The notes: generated from the letters alone by a model not told the origin. A stretch of DNA of 36,646 bases from Serratia marcescens (GCA_015548865.1 JADMXW010000035.1:1-36646); one strand, 5' to 3'. Positions 18,521 through 28,006 are shown, counted from the first letter of the stretch. Numbers and translations are program-made.

Positions 18521-20980
18521 TCATGCTTGGGCTGAAGTGTCCAAAACAACCTCGTTTGTCACCTCATCTGGCACCGTTTCAACCACCGTCGCCTGCACCT
18601 CAGTCTCTGGCATCTGTACGCGTACCGAGATGAACGTATCATGCGGGATGTCTATCGGGTCACCGTTTGCATAGCCCTCTATCTCATTACGCGCAAAACC
18701 GGGAGCCTCTGGATGGGGTCGGTGATAAGTCCGAATAACGATAGAGCCATCCGGGTTTATCTTCTCGCTTCCCTCATCGCCGCCATAATCCACCCACAGA
18801 CGAGGCAGCTTATTGCGGCACATCGGCACATCGATACCGCCCTCATCACCGCCCCAGGCGCGATCCGCATTCAGGCCCAAACAGCCGGAAATACGATACA
18901 CGCCTTCGCTCACGCGTTCGGTGGTGATGCCTTCGGCCTCGCTGGTGAGCTCGCTGGTGCCGTCAGCAAAGAGTTTTACGACAGGGGATGCGGTTTTCCA
19001 GAAGCCGTTTGAGTCGGCTACGGCGTTAATCCCACTGATAACGGCGTTATAAATACCAGTACCTGATGATGGATATGAAAATCTAATTGCTTGTTGATTC
19101 GTTGATTGACCGCTAGCAGATCTCCTGATGAAATCAAAAGTATTAGCTCCGTATTGGACGTCTACAACCCTACCTACCTCACCAGCGGTATTTGAAGTGT
19201 TTTCAAATACTAAACGTGGATTTGGTTTAGATATAGTCACGTCTTGGCTAAACGTTTTTGCACCAGAAAACGTCTCTGCACGCTGCAAAGTCGCCAAATT
19301 ATAGTTATTCCACCTAAAGACGGATGCCATTATATCAAGCGCACCGGCACCTACTGTGGATGAACCACCCGTTGCAATAATTCTGGCATCATAGTCGTTA
19401 TCATTCCCTGATGAATGAAAATCAATAAATGATGATGATGAGCCATCTACTCGACCAATCTCTAAGCCAGTATTACCAGAACCAGCTCTAATTGATACCG
19501 ACTGAAATATCTTACTGCCATCAATGTATTGCCCTGGACCGCTAAGCGCTATCTCATTCCAATAGAATGTTGTTGCATTCATGGTTCTTAAAAACCACGC
19601 TTTTGATGACGTAATGTTTGTGACCAGGAAGATCCCTATGTTTTGGTCAGCGTTATGCCTACTTATCACGGTGTAACTGTAACTATCATCGGCAGCAAAA
19701 TTACTGGTTGGCAAATAAGCGGGGTCGGAGCCACTCAGTTGTGACGCAACCAAAACCACCTGACCATGTACAGCCGCAAGAATTTGCCCGACTGTGGCGC
19801 TGGTCAGAATTATTCGATCAGTCATGGTTCTCTTGCCAATCTGAGTTACCGAGTCCTCAAGGCCTCCGTTAAAGGTCTTTTTGCCTGTGATGGTTTGAGC
19901 GGACACATCGTTGATTAGCTGCGTCCAGCCCTGCCAGACTCCCGACGCCTTCCGCCGTAACCTCAGAAAATCCTGGCCTGCGTCAAGAGCTAGTTCAGCG
20001 CCCCAATTGGCATTGGAGCCGAAGAAAATGCCGTAACCCGCTATCGTGGTTGGCGCGCCCGTCGTATTTGCGGCATAGCTAAAGAAACCATTTCGCGTTG
20101 CATCATTCAGATTACCGATGCCGTAGGCCGTCTCCTGAGCCCCCAAGCCAAAGGCCTCGTTGATGAGCATCGCTCCAGCTGCTGTATCTACTTTGCTCGA
20201 CTGTTTTACAAGGTTTTGGTCCGTCCAAAATTCATAGGTTCTGGTTGTCGTACCGCCGTTATTACCGGCAACAGCCCTCACTCCCGAACCAGTTACACCA
20301 CCAAATCCTATGGTCAGCGCGGCATATGTATCACCGGCCCGGAGCAATACACCAGGACTGTATTGTTTGGAGTAAGCAGTGGCAGTGTCGTTTCTAAAAA
20401 TCCTGCTGCGATTTCCTAGTGTTCTTACCCAGGTAAGAAAATCGGCATCATTCATCTGAAGTGTTTGCCCCACGCCTCCCCATCCCCAGCCGCCGTTCAA
20501 CATTAGAACGCCAGGGGTTGGGTCATATGCATCTGCCTGTTTGGTACCGGTCACCTTCCCATCCAGAGCAGTATCCCAGGCCTTCTGCGAGCGAACGGTA
20601 ACGCTCTGACCGTCCGGCGTGGTCAGCGTAACATTTCCCGTTCCGGTTAATATCTGCTGCCAACCTGATAGCTGTTGCTGGTAATAAGCAAGCGTTGAAG
20701 CAAATTCATGCGCAAACTGCTCAATAGAAACAGCCGGTGAAGTTGGAATAGCATAGGCTTTGCCCGTGCCCGTTGCGCCAGTATATGCAGATACCAGCGT
20801 TAATTGTGTATCGGATTGCACAGACTCAATTTCATAAACCTGAACAGTGCCAGCAGCGGGCAATAATAACATCCGTCCTGCTGATACACCGTTTAATGAA
20901 TTAGTGAATTGTGTTCCTGTGCCCGTAATGATTTTGCTGCCGTTAGTGGCAGCGATAGTTCCGATTTTGTACCAAGACAT
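18521..20980 (-). CDS. Side tail fibre / receptor-binding protein
   Basis: 819 residues from ATG 20980 (MSWYKIGTIAATNGSK), a common phage fibre N-terminus, preceded by GGA at 8 bases; 9 further codons upstream are open but have no good site. The middle contains fibre repeats such as TITGKKTFNG and TFSGAKTFSQDV. The last about 130 residues (GVYRISGCLG to the end, with GGDEGGIDVP) resemble a conserved enteric phage fibre C-terminal module. No separate fibre chaperone gene follows. Base composition falls sharply over about 19040-19700 (residues about 427-647), suggesting an exchanged receptor-binding segment. It probably sets target specificity. Confidence 0.85.
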   Translation of the reverse strand: MSWYKIGTIAATNGSKIITGTGTQFTNSLNGVSAGRMLLLPAAGTVQVYEIESVQSDTQLTLVSAYTGATGTGKAYAIPTSPAVSIEQFAHEFASTLAYYQQQLSGWQQILTGTGNVTLTTPDGQSVTVRSQKAWDTALDGKVTGTKQADAYDPTPGVLMLNGGWGWGGVGQTLQMNDADFLTWVRTLGNRSRIFRNDTATAYSKQYSPGVLLRAGDTYAALTIGFGGVTGSGVRAVAGNNGGTTTRTYEFWTDQNLVKQSSKVDTAAGAMLINEAFGLGAQETAYGIGNLNDATRNGFFSYAANTTGAPTTIAGYGIFFGSNANWGAELALDAGQDFLRLRRKASGVWQGWTQLINDVSAQTITGKKTFNGGLEDSVTQIGKRTMTDRIILTSATVGQILAAVHGQVVLVASQLSGSDPAYLPTSNFAADDSYSYTVISRHNADQNIGIFLVTNITSSKAWFLRTMNATTFYWNEIALSGPGQYIDGSKIFQSVSIRAGSGNTGLEIGRVDGSSSSFIDFHSSGNDNDYDARIIATGGSSTVGAGALDIMASVFRWNNYNLATLQRAETFSGAKTFSQDVTISKPNPRLVFENTSNTAGEVGRVVDVQYGANTFDFIRRSASGQSTNQQAIRFSYPSSGTGIYNAVISGINAVADSNGFWKTASPVVKLFADGTSELTSEAEGITTERVSEGVYRISGCLGLNADRAWGGDEGGIDVPMCRNKLPRLWVDYGGDEGSEKINPDGSIVIRTYHRPHPEAPGFARNEIEGYANGDPIDIPHDTFISVRVQMPETEVQATVVETVPDEVTNEVVLDTSAQA

Positions 20981-20994
20981 ATTTTTTTCCACGT

Positions 20995-21022
20995 AAAAAA
21001 ACCGCAATACCCGGCTTATAGT
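20995..21022 (-). terminator. Terminator-like hairpin upstream of the tail fibre gene
   Basis: Minus strand: AAGCCG / CGGTTT stem (with one G-U pair), loop of 7, followed by T7. It lies within 40 bases upstream of the fibre start and so would cut fibre expression unless polymerase is antiterminated. Confidence 0.45.
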
Positions 21023-21109
21023 GTTTAGATTGTGAACGCCGCTAAATCGATACGATGATAATGTACTTTAATAAATATACGCGGCAGTCATGTTTGAACG
21101 GACACACTA

Positions 21110-21733
21110 TCAATTGTATACATCCGTGTAGATAAAGTGCGTTTGATTCAGGTAAGAGAATCCACCCGGACCTGACGCGCCCCCGGCGATCTGCAATCGA
21201 TAGTTAATAAGTTTGTTGCCTGATGCACAAAAGTAGTAATTGAATATATCGAAACCACCAATTTGAGTGTTGGGACCGGTTGTTTGACCTGAGAACCTGG
21301 GCGTTATAGCCACGGGGCGACCCATATCAATGATTGAGTTTGTTGATATATCAATATTTACTTGGTGCATTTCCAGCGGAAGCATATCAGCAGAATAAAT
21401 GAGATCGCCCACCGCGTTGAACATGTATATTCCATACCCTCCCCTTCTGACGGCCATATTTCCAAATGCATATACCGTAGCTTGAGAAACTCCTATGCTG
21501 CGCTCCACCGTCAAGCAGTGAGACCCGTTTCTCACCTCCGGTATGTATCTAACTAGGCCGTCTGTGTTATGCGAAACGAAGAATATAACTTCTTTCTCAC
21601 CTGGTATGTCGGTTGAGAAAACTGTACCCGGCGATGTGGAAATGACACCTTTGTTTATCAGATTCAGGGGAGTGAAATCAGGACTTAGCCATAAACTCCC
21701 ATCCTCTTTCAATATCTGCATCCCGTAAGTCAT
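21110..21733 (-). CDS. Phage tail-associated protein, DUF6453-like
   Basis: 207 residues from ATG 21733 (MTYGMQILKEDGSLWLSPDF). The N-terminal YGxxI....G pattern resembles the DUF6453 family found beside tail tip genes; that family call is from memory. The start overlaps the previous stop (TGATG), so translation is probably coupled. Function is unknown; a tip- or fibre-associated structural role is likely from position between J and the fibre. Confidence 0.6.
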   Translation of the reverse strand: MTYGMQILKEDGSLWLSPDFTPLNLINKGVISTSPGTVFSTDIPGEKEVIFFVSHNTDGLVRYIPEVRNGSHCLTVERSIGVSQATVYAFGNMAVRRGGYGIYMFNAVGDLIYSADMLPLEMHQVNIDISTNSIIDMGRPVAITPRFSGQTTGPNTQIGGFDIFNYYFCASGNKLINYRLQIAGGASGPGGFSYLNQTHFIYTDVYN

Positions 21734-22020
21734 CACTGCCCCCAATAGAAATAAATCGGCCCGCCCCGGTTCCGACTCCAACTTACTGCCCCCCCTGACA
21801 CGTAGAACTGAGCCCCCCCCGTTGATCCCGAAAGAATGGACACAGATGACTCCATGTATCTCAGAGTCTTTCCCTGTGGCGGGGTGCCAAAGTTGCGGCT
21901 TCCGCTCTCCCCTGTTGCAGCCTCGATGAAGAATGAGGGAGATAATAAACCTGTAATATCAACGCCACTGGCACTGAAAATTCTAATACCGTAGGCCACA
22001 GTTGATATCCTTGTATTCAT
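21733..22020 (-). CDS. Small tail-associated protein, possible DUF6453 paralogue
   Basis: 95 residues. The N-terminus STVAYGIRIFSASGVDI resembles that of the following gene (MTYGMQILKEDGS), so the pair may be tandem paralogues. No signal peptide. It overlaps the preceding lipoprotein gene by 38 bases and the following gene by one base. A weak ribosome site suggests coupled translation. Function unknown. Confidence 0.5.
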   Translation of the reverse strand: MNTRISTVAYGIRIFSASGVDITGLLSPSFFIEAATGESGSRNFGTPPQGKTLRYMESSVSILSGSTGGAQFYVSGGAVSWSRNRGGPIYFYWGQ

Positions 22021-22261
22021 TAGGCTTAAGCCAGCCAGATCCGACGAAATTTATGTGCTGCCCCTTTTGTGGGTGAACATCCATCTGCCCAAAACGGTTA
22101 ATTCGTATTTTATCCACCCTTAATTTGTAGATCCCATTAATTGGGAACGTGTGGAGCGAGTAAGCTACCTCACACTCTTTATTCGTAACCACGCCACCAT
22201 CTAAAGAACATCCAGACAAGCTAATACTCACCAATAAGCACACGACGAATATTGTTCGCAT
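21983..22261 (-). CDS. Small lipoprotein directly downstream of J
   Basis: 92 residues. The signal peptide MRTIFVVCLLVSISLSGC ends in a clear lipobox with Cys18 as the lipidated residue; about 74 mature residues follow, with Cys29 and Cys88. The start at 22261 lies inside the end of J (41-base overlap) and has GAGG at 6 bases. In lambdoid phages, small envelope proteins after J (such as Cor of phi80 and N15) block re-adsorption. A similar self-protection role is possible here but rests only on position and the lipobox. Confidence 0.6.
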   Translation of the reverse strand: MRTIFVVCLLVSISLSGCSLDGGVVTNKECEVAYSLHTFPINGIYKLRVDKIRINRFGQMDVHPQKGQHINFVGSGWLKPNEYKDINCGLRY

Positions 22262-25200
22262 CGTAAACCTCTATTTTTTTGTTAGATTGTGACATGCGCC
22301 CTCCACCAGAAGTCGCACCGTTATTTTCAATCTGCCCTGTGGTGAAATTGAAATAAAGCCCTCGTTGACCGGCAATATAGTTATCGGACTGTAAACTATC
22401 AGTTAGCTTTGCTCGTGTTATCGTTGCATCACCAATAACAGCAGAGTTGATAATCACCTGATTGCCCTGCGTGGTGAATATTAATTGCGGATTTCCCCCA
22501 GCCGCATTCATGATCGAGAATCGGTCTTGCAGGAATATGGTATTCGACTGCATTCCCTGATCCGTGTCCTCAATGCTCTGCGTCATACCCGCCACATATT
22601 GCCGCCCATTTGCATCAACTTTGATGCGCAGTGTGCGATAGGCCGACAACTTTGCATCTGTGCCATTCACAATGCTGCTGATATCGCTGATTTCCGTTGT
22701 GACGCCATTAACCGTTGCGGTTAACTGGCTGATTTGCGTTCCCTGAGCAGTAATGGCATTACCCTGCTGTGTGACCGTTGTGGAAACAGCATTAACGCTT
22801 TGTACTGCACTGTTCGCCGTAGATTGTGCAGCCGCAGCTGCACTCGCTGCTGCATTCGCCGCCACCTGCGCATCAGTTGCGGCTTTATCCGTAGCAACCT
22901 GCCATGCCGTACCGTTCCAGCGCATCGGCGTGTTGGCGTTGTTCGCTGTGTTCATCCACAAGTTCTGTGCCAGCCGTTTATCTGCACCAGGTGTGGTTGC
23001 AGACCAGATAATCTCCCCTTTGTTTCCTGCCGCTGTTGCCGCTGCATTTGCCGCGCTTTGGGCTGCAGTCGCCGCTGACTGAGCATTATCCGCAGTTTGC
23101 TGGGTTGTACCGACAGACGCGGTGATCTGTGTTATCTGCGTCCCCTGCGATGTGATGGTGTTGCCCTGCTGCGTAACCTTTGTATCCAGTGCAGAAACGG
23201 CATTTGCAGCACCGGTGGCTGTAGACTGCGCAGCATTTGCCGCTGACTGAGCATTGTCGGCAGTTTGCTGGGCTGTACCGACCGATGAACTAAGCTGAGT
23301 AATAGCACTACTTTGGGATTCAAGCTGATCACCTTGCTGTGATACTTTGGTTTCCAGCCCGCCAACCGCTGTAGAAATCCCCTCAATCTCACCCTGCGCA
23401 TCTGTCATCTGACTATTTAGCATGGATATTTGCTGAGATGTGGTTGAATCCAGCGTTGCCACCGTCTGCTGTAACTGCGTCAGATTGCTGTTAGTTGTGC
23501 CTATACTTGACTGCATTTCCAGCATCGCAATCGTTCTAGCTTCGACCTCATTTGCAATAACAACACGCGTTTCTGTTATTTCTGCCGCCCTGTCGCCGTT
23601 CTGCGCACGCCAGCGCCGTGTTTCAGCATCATTAGCCAGGCTGTTTTGTATAATGGCTTTTGCCTGCTCAATACTGTTCAGCATGCCGTCAGCAATCTTG
23701 CCCGCCTGATCAGAAAGTTGCTGAGTGTTTACCTCGATCCCACCAACCAGAGATTTCCAGGCATCGGTTTCAACGATTTCCCCAACAATAACGTCTGTAA
23801 TATCACTCACGTCCGTGCTGGATTCCCCGCGTATCCAGTTCGTCCACGGTCCCTGATTGCCGGACCGGTCAACAATACGGGCACGGTAGAAGAACTCCTG
23901 GCCTACACTGAGCCCCATTTGCTGATAGGTGCGCGTGGGGTAAGCCACATCAGCCAGTAGCAACGCATTCTGGCCGTCGCTCGTCGGGGAATATTGAATC
24001 TCAGTTTTTAGGGTATCGCCTGTGTCAGCGGGGAAACTCCAGTCAAGCTGGATGCCAAAAACGAGCGGCGTTGTGATGAAGCTGGCCAGCGCAGGCGGGT
24101 TATCCGCTTTGCCTGTAAGCGTGGTTTCCTGCGCGTTGGCCCACAGGCTGGAAATCTCCGTGGCATTGATGGCGCGCACGCGCGCTTGGTAACGTCCGGC
24201 ATAAATACCCGGCACCTCAACGCTTTGTGCCGAGGTGCGTGCCGCACTGATCCAATTGCCGTTATCACGCCGCCATTGAATTTCATAGGCAATGGCGCTG
24301 TCCGCTTTATCCCAGGTAATGCGCAGAGTAGTGATATTGATACCTTGCTCAATGCGGTTATCACCACTGATAACCACATTGGTGGGTGCAGGCTGTACCG
24401 AAGGCGGAACCTGGCTTATTGGGCGAGATTCAATGCGTGCGCCGGTATCGATTTTGGCGAATTTATCAGGATCAAATTCGATGGCCGTGATGTCAAATGA
24501 GGCGCTATCCTCCCCCTCTTTCACACCAATGACGCGATACAATTGCAGCGCCAAATCATTAGCATCTACCGCCCACACCGACTCCGGCACGGGCGTTTCG
24601 CTATACGCCGTAGTAACGGTAACAACCTTGTCGTTCACCGCCTCAATGGTGCGTCCTTCTGCTTTCCCACTCGGCAGGTTGAGAATCAGGCGTTCACCGA
24701 TTGCCGCAGAAGAAACACGGTCAAGCGTGATGTTACGTCCGTCAACCACACTGATACGCCCACCTAATGGACGCCCGGCCAGCAATGTATCAGCGATACC
24801 AACAATAGTGCCGGGAATCGGAATATCACCGTCCAGCCCCATGGTGTAAGAAACGGTGCGATCGGCATCGTTGGTATGCAAAATCCATTTACCGCGCCGG
24901 ATAGCTTCCGTCTGGCGCGTACAGCCAATCGCGGTCACATCCGCCTGTTTAATGCCGTAGCGTCGCACCAGCTTGTTATCCGAAACGGCTTCCACTGCAT
25001 CTTGATAAGCGTTATCAGGATCGGACCACGCCACCATCGCCGTGCTGTAGTGTGTCTTGCTACTGGCGTTACTGTAGGTAAAGCGCCCGTCGCGCACATT
25101 GGCACGGGTTACCACGTAATCCATATCACGCGGCATATCGGACAACACGTTCATCTGACTGTTTGCCCAAAACGAAGAACCGCGAAAGATCGCCGCCAGA

Positions 25201-26252
25201 TCGTTCAGTACCGTCCATGCATCCTCTTGCGATTGAATGTACACATCGCACAAAAAACGGGGTTCCGTTCCGCTGCCGCCATGACCATCCGGCACAAGCT
25301 GATCGCAGTACTGGGCAATCTGGTACAGCGTCCATTTCGACAACACCAGATTGGTGGCTTTGATCCGCTCCCCAAGGCCAAAACGTTCCGAAAGCTGAAT
25401 ATCGTAGTAAACCCAAGCTGGGTTGTTGGAGAACGCCCACTTGAAAGTGCCATCCCAACTGCCCGAGTAGCGACGAGTCTGTGCATCATAGTTGGTGGGC
25501 ACACGGATAATACGCCCATCCGGCTCGCAAGAGATGACCGGAATATTCTGGAACTGCTGCGCGTCAAACTGCATCAGCAACAGCGCCGTTTCCGGATAGC
25601 GCAGCTTGGCATCGATCACTTCGGTAATGGCTTCTATCGCCATCTTGTCGGCAATACGATTACTGGTGGAATTGGGCGTAATGCGGCGTACGCGAATCTG
25701 CCAGCCGGTTGATGCGCTGGGCAAATCGATACGGTGGCTGCGCTCATATTGTGTGGTGGTTTTACCGTCAATCGCCGTTTTCAGCACTTCACGATAGCTG
25801 CCGCCATCCGTTGCAATATCAATGGCATATTCAATACGGTAGCCGCCCGCATCACCATTATCATACTGCTGTTGCAGCGCTGCCCATGAGAAGCGTATCC
25901 GCACCGCTGAGAGATGAATGTTGGTCAGCGAACGTATCCACGGCGTTTTACTGGTGAGCTCGCTACTTACCGTAATATCGTTTTCTACACCAGGAAAGCC
26001 TGGGATATAGCTTTGGTCTGGCGTACCGGGACGAAACGCCCACGACACACCGGAGAAATTGGCATTGCCGTTACTGTCATTGAGCGGCGTACCGTCAAGA
26101 AAAATACGCGAGCCATCCAAATTCCCAGCAAATTCACCTTCCCCCAATGCCAACAGTATTTTGGCGTAGGAGGTGGATTGAATGGAATCCGGCGACTCAA
26201 CAGGAACGCGCGCGTTCGCGCTGCCGCCTTTGCTGCCTTTGATCGCTGTCAT
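22221..26252 (-). CDS. Tail tip attachment protein J (central fibre)
   Basis: 1343 residues, the size class of lambda J (about 1130) with a longer coiled region. The N-terminal two-thirds have J signatures such as DGTPLNDSNG, SERFGLGERI, DVYIQSQEDAWTVLNDLAAIFRG and NLPSGKAEGRTI. Fibronectin-III-like segments follow (about 620-800). Then comes a long Ala/Gln-rich helical repeat stretch (about 850-1190, with QQTADNAQSAA copies), and a C-terminal DUF1983-like domain around SIEDTDQGMQSNTIFLQDRF. It forms the tail tip and contacts the receptor. It is the last of the lambda-order genes U to J and is intact. Confidence 0.93.
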   Translation of the reverse strand: MTAIKGSKGGSANARVPVESPDSIQSTSYAKILLALGEGEFAGNLDGSRIFLDGTPLNDSNGNANFSGVSWAFRPGTPDQSYIPGFPGVENDITVSSELTSKTPWIRSLTNIHLSAVRIRFSWAALQQQYDNGDAGGYRIEYAIDIATDGGSYREVLKTAIDGKTTTQYERSHRIDLPSASTGWQIRVRRITPNSTSNRIADKMAIEAITEVIDAKLRYPETALLLMQFDAQQFQNIPVISCEPDGRIIRVPTNYDAQTRRYSGSWDGTFKWAFSNNPAWVYYDIQLSERFGLGERIKATNLVLSKWTLYQIAQYCDQLVPDGHGGSGTEPRFLCDVYIQSQEDAWTVLNDLAAIFRGSSFWANSQMNVLSDMPRDMDYVVTRANVRDGRFTYSNASSKTHYSTAMVAWSDPDNAYQDAVEAVSDNKLVRRYGIKQADVTAIGCTRQTEAIRRGKWILHTNDADRTVSYTMGLDGDIPIPGTIVGIADTLLAGRPLGGRISVVDGRNITLDRVSSAAIGERLILNLPSGKAEGRTIEAVNDKVVTVTTAYSETPVPESVWAVDANDLALQLYRVIGVKEGEDSASFDITAIEFDPDKFAKIDTGARIESRPISQVPPSVQPAPTNVVISGDNRIEQGINITTLRITWDKADSAIAYEIQWRRDNGNWISAARTSAQSVEVPGIYAGRYQARVRAINATEISSLWANAQETTLTGKADNPPALASFITTPLVFGIQLDWSFPADTGDTLKTEIQYSPTSDGQNALLLADVAYPTRTYQQMGLSVGQEFFYRARIVDRSGNQGPWTNWIRGESSTDVSDITDVIVGEIVETDAWKSLVGGIEVNTQQLSDQAGKIADGMLNSIEQAKAIIQNSLANDAETRRWRAQNGDRAAEITETRVVIANEVEARTIAMLEMQSSIGTTNSNLTQLQQTVATLDSTTSQQISMLNSQMTDAQGEIEGISTAVGGLETKVSQQGDQLESQSSAITQLSSSVGTAQQTADNAQSAANAAQSTATGAANAVSALDTKVTQQGNTITSQGTQITQITASVGTTQQTADNAQSAATAAQSAANAAATAAGNKGEIIWSATTPGADKRLAQNLWMNTANNANTPMRWNGTAWQVATDKAATDAQVAANAAASAAAAAQSTANSAVQSVNAVSTTVTQQGNAITAQGTQISQLTATVNGVTTEISDISSIVNGTDAKLSAYRTLRIKVDANGRQYVAGMTQSIEDTDQGMQSNTIFLQDRFSIMNAAGGNPQLIFTTQGNQVIINSAVIGDATITRAKLTDSLQSDNYIAGQRGLYFNFTTGQIENNGATSGGGRMSQSNKKIEVYDANNIRRVLIGEY

Positions 26253-26264
26253 GGGTACCCCATT

Positions 26265-26292
26265 AAAAAGAAAACCCGCTCAAGGCGGGTTT
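26265..26292 (-). terminator. Intrinsic terminator between moron gene and J
   Basis: Minus strand: AAACCCGC (26292-26285) pairs with GCGGGTTT (26279-26272) around a 5-base loop, then TCTTTTTA. It lies only 12 bases before the J start, inside what should be one late operon. Confidence 0.75.
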
Positions 26293-26299
26293 ATCGGCA

Positions 26300-26614
26300 T
26301 CAGGATTTATGTCGTTTCTTCCAGGTATCAATCATCTCTTGTGTCACTTCATTCTTATAACAAATCGGGGAATAGCCCCCGGCCCGGCTCCACGCGCTGC
26401 GCTTTCCACAACTGCTACCGTTACGTGCCGAATTGTAGGGGCACGGGCAATTCCCCGGATAAGCAGAAATAGACTCATTGATGATGGCTTGTTTTATTTG
26501 ATCGTTATTGGCGGGTTGAGATTTAGCGATAGCAACATCCGACAATAACGATACGGAGAAAAGCAGAATTGGCAGAAACAATAATTGCTGTAGCAATAAT
26601 AAGGATGCTTTCAT
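26300..26614 (-). CDS. Small exported Cys-rich protein (moron-like insert between I and J)
   Basis: 104 residues. An N-terminal hydrophobic signal (about 4-29) ends in a likely AIA-K cleavage site. The mature part has four cysteines in NCPCPYNSARNGSSCGKRSAWS and GGYSPICY, a pattern I recall from small uncharacterised enterobacterial proteins near mobile DNA. A good AAGG site precedes ATG. It interrupts the usual I-J adjacency and is closed by its own terminator, the layout of a moron gene. Function is unknown; it could be a secreted accessory or protective factor. Confidence 0.65.
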   Translation of the reverse strand: MKASLLLLQQLLFLPILLFSVSLLSDVAIAKSQPANNDQIKQAIINESISAYPGNCPCPYNSARNGSSCGKRSAWSRAGGYSPICYKNEVTQEMIDTWKKRHKS

Positions 26615-26690
26615 TTTTTTACCTTAGCTGTATGCAGATAAAGGTAAATAAAGCACGACAGCATCAGTAAAACGTTGATGAAGGCAATAA

Positions 26691-27290
26691 TTATTGCTGG
26701 TCTTCGGCGTAAATTCCCGCAGAAATAATCGCGCCGCCAACACGACGGCGACCATAAAGAATCGGCACCGGGTTTCCCTGCGCAATGGAGTTAACCGGTC
26801 CGCCAAACGCATAAGAGGGTTTGTTATCGGGAGACTGGCGCATGGAGATACCGCCTTGAACCGGAGTGAGCATTTGCATTACGCCGCCAAGGGCCATAGA
26901 AGCGCCACCCATCATCATACCGACACCAATAGTAGATGTAGTACCAAAAGTAAAATAGCCCACAGCAATCAAAACTGCCCCCAGAATAGTTTGGAACAGT
27001 CCAGCTTGTTTACTGCCAATAATAACTGGCGCAATGCGAATATCATCCGCAACGATGAAGTCCAATTCATCGTGTGCAAGATTACGTTTCCCATCAAATA
27101 TGGCATACGCTAAACCGCGGGATTTACTCGTCAGCAAAAACTTCTCAAAACCGGGAATAATCACGCCCAGCGCTTTAATGGCCTCCTGCCGGGTATCAAC
27201 CGCCAGGCGATGCACACGACCAAAGGTTGCGCCCAACACACCGTAAAGCCGAATGGTTTTTAACGGCTGATATTCAATGGCTAGCGTCAT
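26691..27290 (-). CDS. Tail assembly protein I
   Basis: 199 residues from ATG 27290 (MTLAIEYQPLKTIRLYG), preceded by GGAGGG; the frame is open 43 codons upstream inside K, but that part is not conserved. It has the lambda-I type Gly-rich middle (GVGMMMGGASMALGGVMQMLTPVQGG) and C-terminal NSIAQGNPVPILYGRRRVGG. In lambda, I is needed for tail tip assembly but is not found in the finished tail. It overlaps the K stop by 17 bases. Confidence 0.9.
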   Translation of the reverse strand: MTLAIEYQPLKTIRLYGVLGATFGRVHRLAVDTRQEAIKALGVIIPGFEKFLLTSKSRGLAYAIFDGKRNLAHDELDFIVADDIRIAPVIIGSKQAGLFQTILGAVLIAVGYFTFGTTSTIGVGMMMGGASMALGGVMQMLTPVQGGISMRQSPDNKPSYAFGGPVNSIAQGNPVPILYGRRRVGGAIISAGIYAEDQQ

Positions 27291-28002
27291 GATTCCCTCC
27301 GGTATAACGCAGTCGAATAATGGTTCTGTCCAGCCAGTAGCCGCCATAAGGCACTTTCTGGCTGAGCTGACCGTACATGTGATGTAGCATTTCGCCATTG
27401 CCAACGTAGATGCCAGCATGGTTTGGCTCGCTGGCGCGCACTTGCATAATGATCACATCTCCCAGGGCAATGTCATCCGTTACCGGTGTAAAACCCGCCT
27501 CGCGGTAGTGCGTCATATACAAATTTTCCCCTCGGTTCCACCAGTCGTCCGTGCGTGCAAAATTCGGCAGTTGAATATTGCACTCCAACCGATACCAGTC
27601 GCGCACAATGGCGTAGCAATCCCAAATGCCGTGCACAAAAGGACGCGCCAGCAGTGGCTTAATCCCCAGCAGCGGCATCAGGGTGCGAACATCGCCTTCC
27701 GGCCAACTGACGATCACCCAAGGCAGTTGCGATTGATCGCACTGAGCAAGATCGACGGCGCTGGGCGTGGTGGTGGCATCGGGATGGCTGTGCACAATAG
27801 CCACCAGCGCACCGCTGTCTTCCGCTTGCGCATAGTCCTCAGGGCTCATGATAAAATGATCCTGCGGTGCCTGTGCCAGATTGCGGCAAGGCACGTAGCG
27901 TTGCCGCTGTTGATTGTGCACGACTACCCCACATGCTTCACGCGGATATTCTTGCTCAGCATGAGCGAGGATCGCGCTGACAATTAAATTTCCCAGTTCC
28001 AC
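27274..28002 (-). CDS. Tail tip assembly protein K (JAMM + NlpC/P60 peptidase)
   Basis: 242 residues with two enzymatic domains. The N-terminal JAB/JAMM metalloprotease site is complete: E22, H71, H73, S81 and D84 (HSHPDATTTPSAVD). The C-terminal NlpC/P60 domain has C129 (WDCY) and H195 (NHAGIYVG). In lambda-like tails this protein acts in tip assembly, and the P60 domain may cut peptidoglycan. The start is GTG 28002 after GAGGT, just after the L stop. Confidence 0.92.
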   Translation of the reverse strand: MELGNLIVSAILAHAEQEYPREACGVVVHNQQRQRYVPCRNLAQAPQDHFIMSPEDYAQAEDSGALVAIVHSHPDATTTPSAVDLAQCDQSQLPWVIVSWPEGDVRTLMPLLGIKPLLARPFVHGIWDCYAIVRDWYRLECNIQLPNFARTDDWWNRGENLYMTHYREAGFTPVTDDIALGDVIIMQVRASEPNHAGIYVGNGEMLHHMYGQLSQKVPYGGYWLDRTIIRLRYTGGNHDASH

Positions 28003-28006
28003 GTTA

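Noticed and set aside
22735-23350. Tandem repeats in J considered as a CRISPR-like or DNA repeat array
   Set aside because: The repeats are in-frame protein repeats (QTADNAQSAA type) forming a helical shaft, with diverged DNA and no regular spacers.
24876-25712. 278-codon plus-strand frame opposite gene J
   Set aside because: Antisense shadow; the J reading frame carries recognisable tail-tip sequence throughout.
26624-26812. 62-codon minus-strand frame at the end of gene I
   Set aside because: Shadow of gene I in another frame, with no domain or ribosome site.
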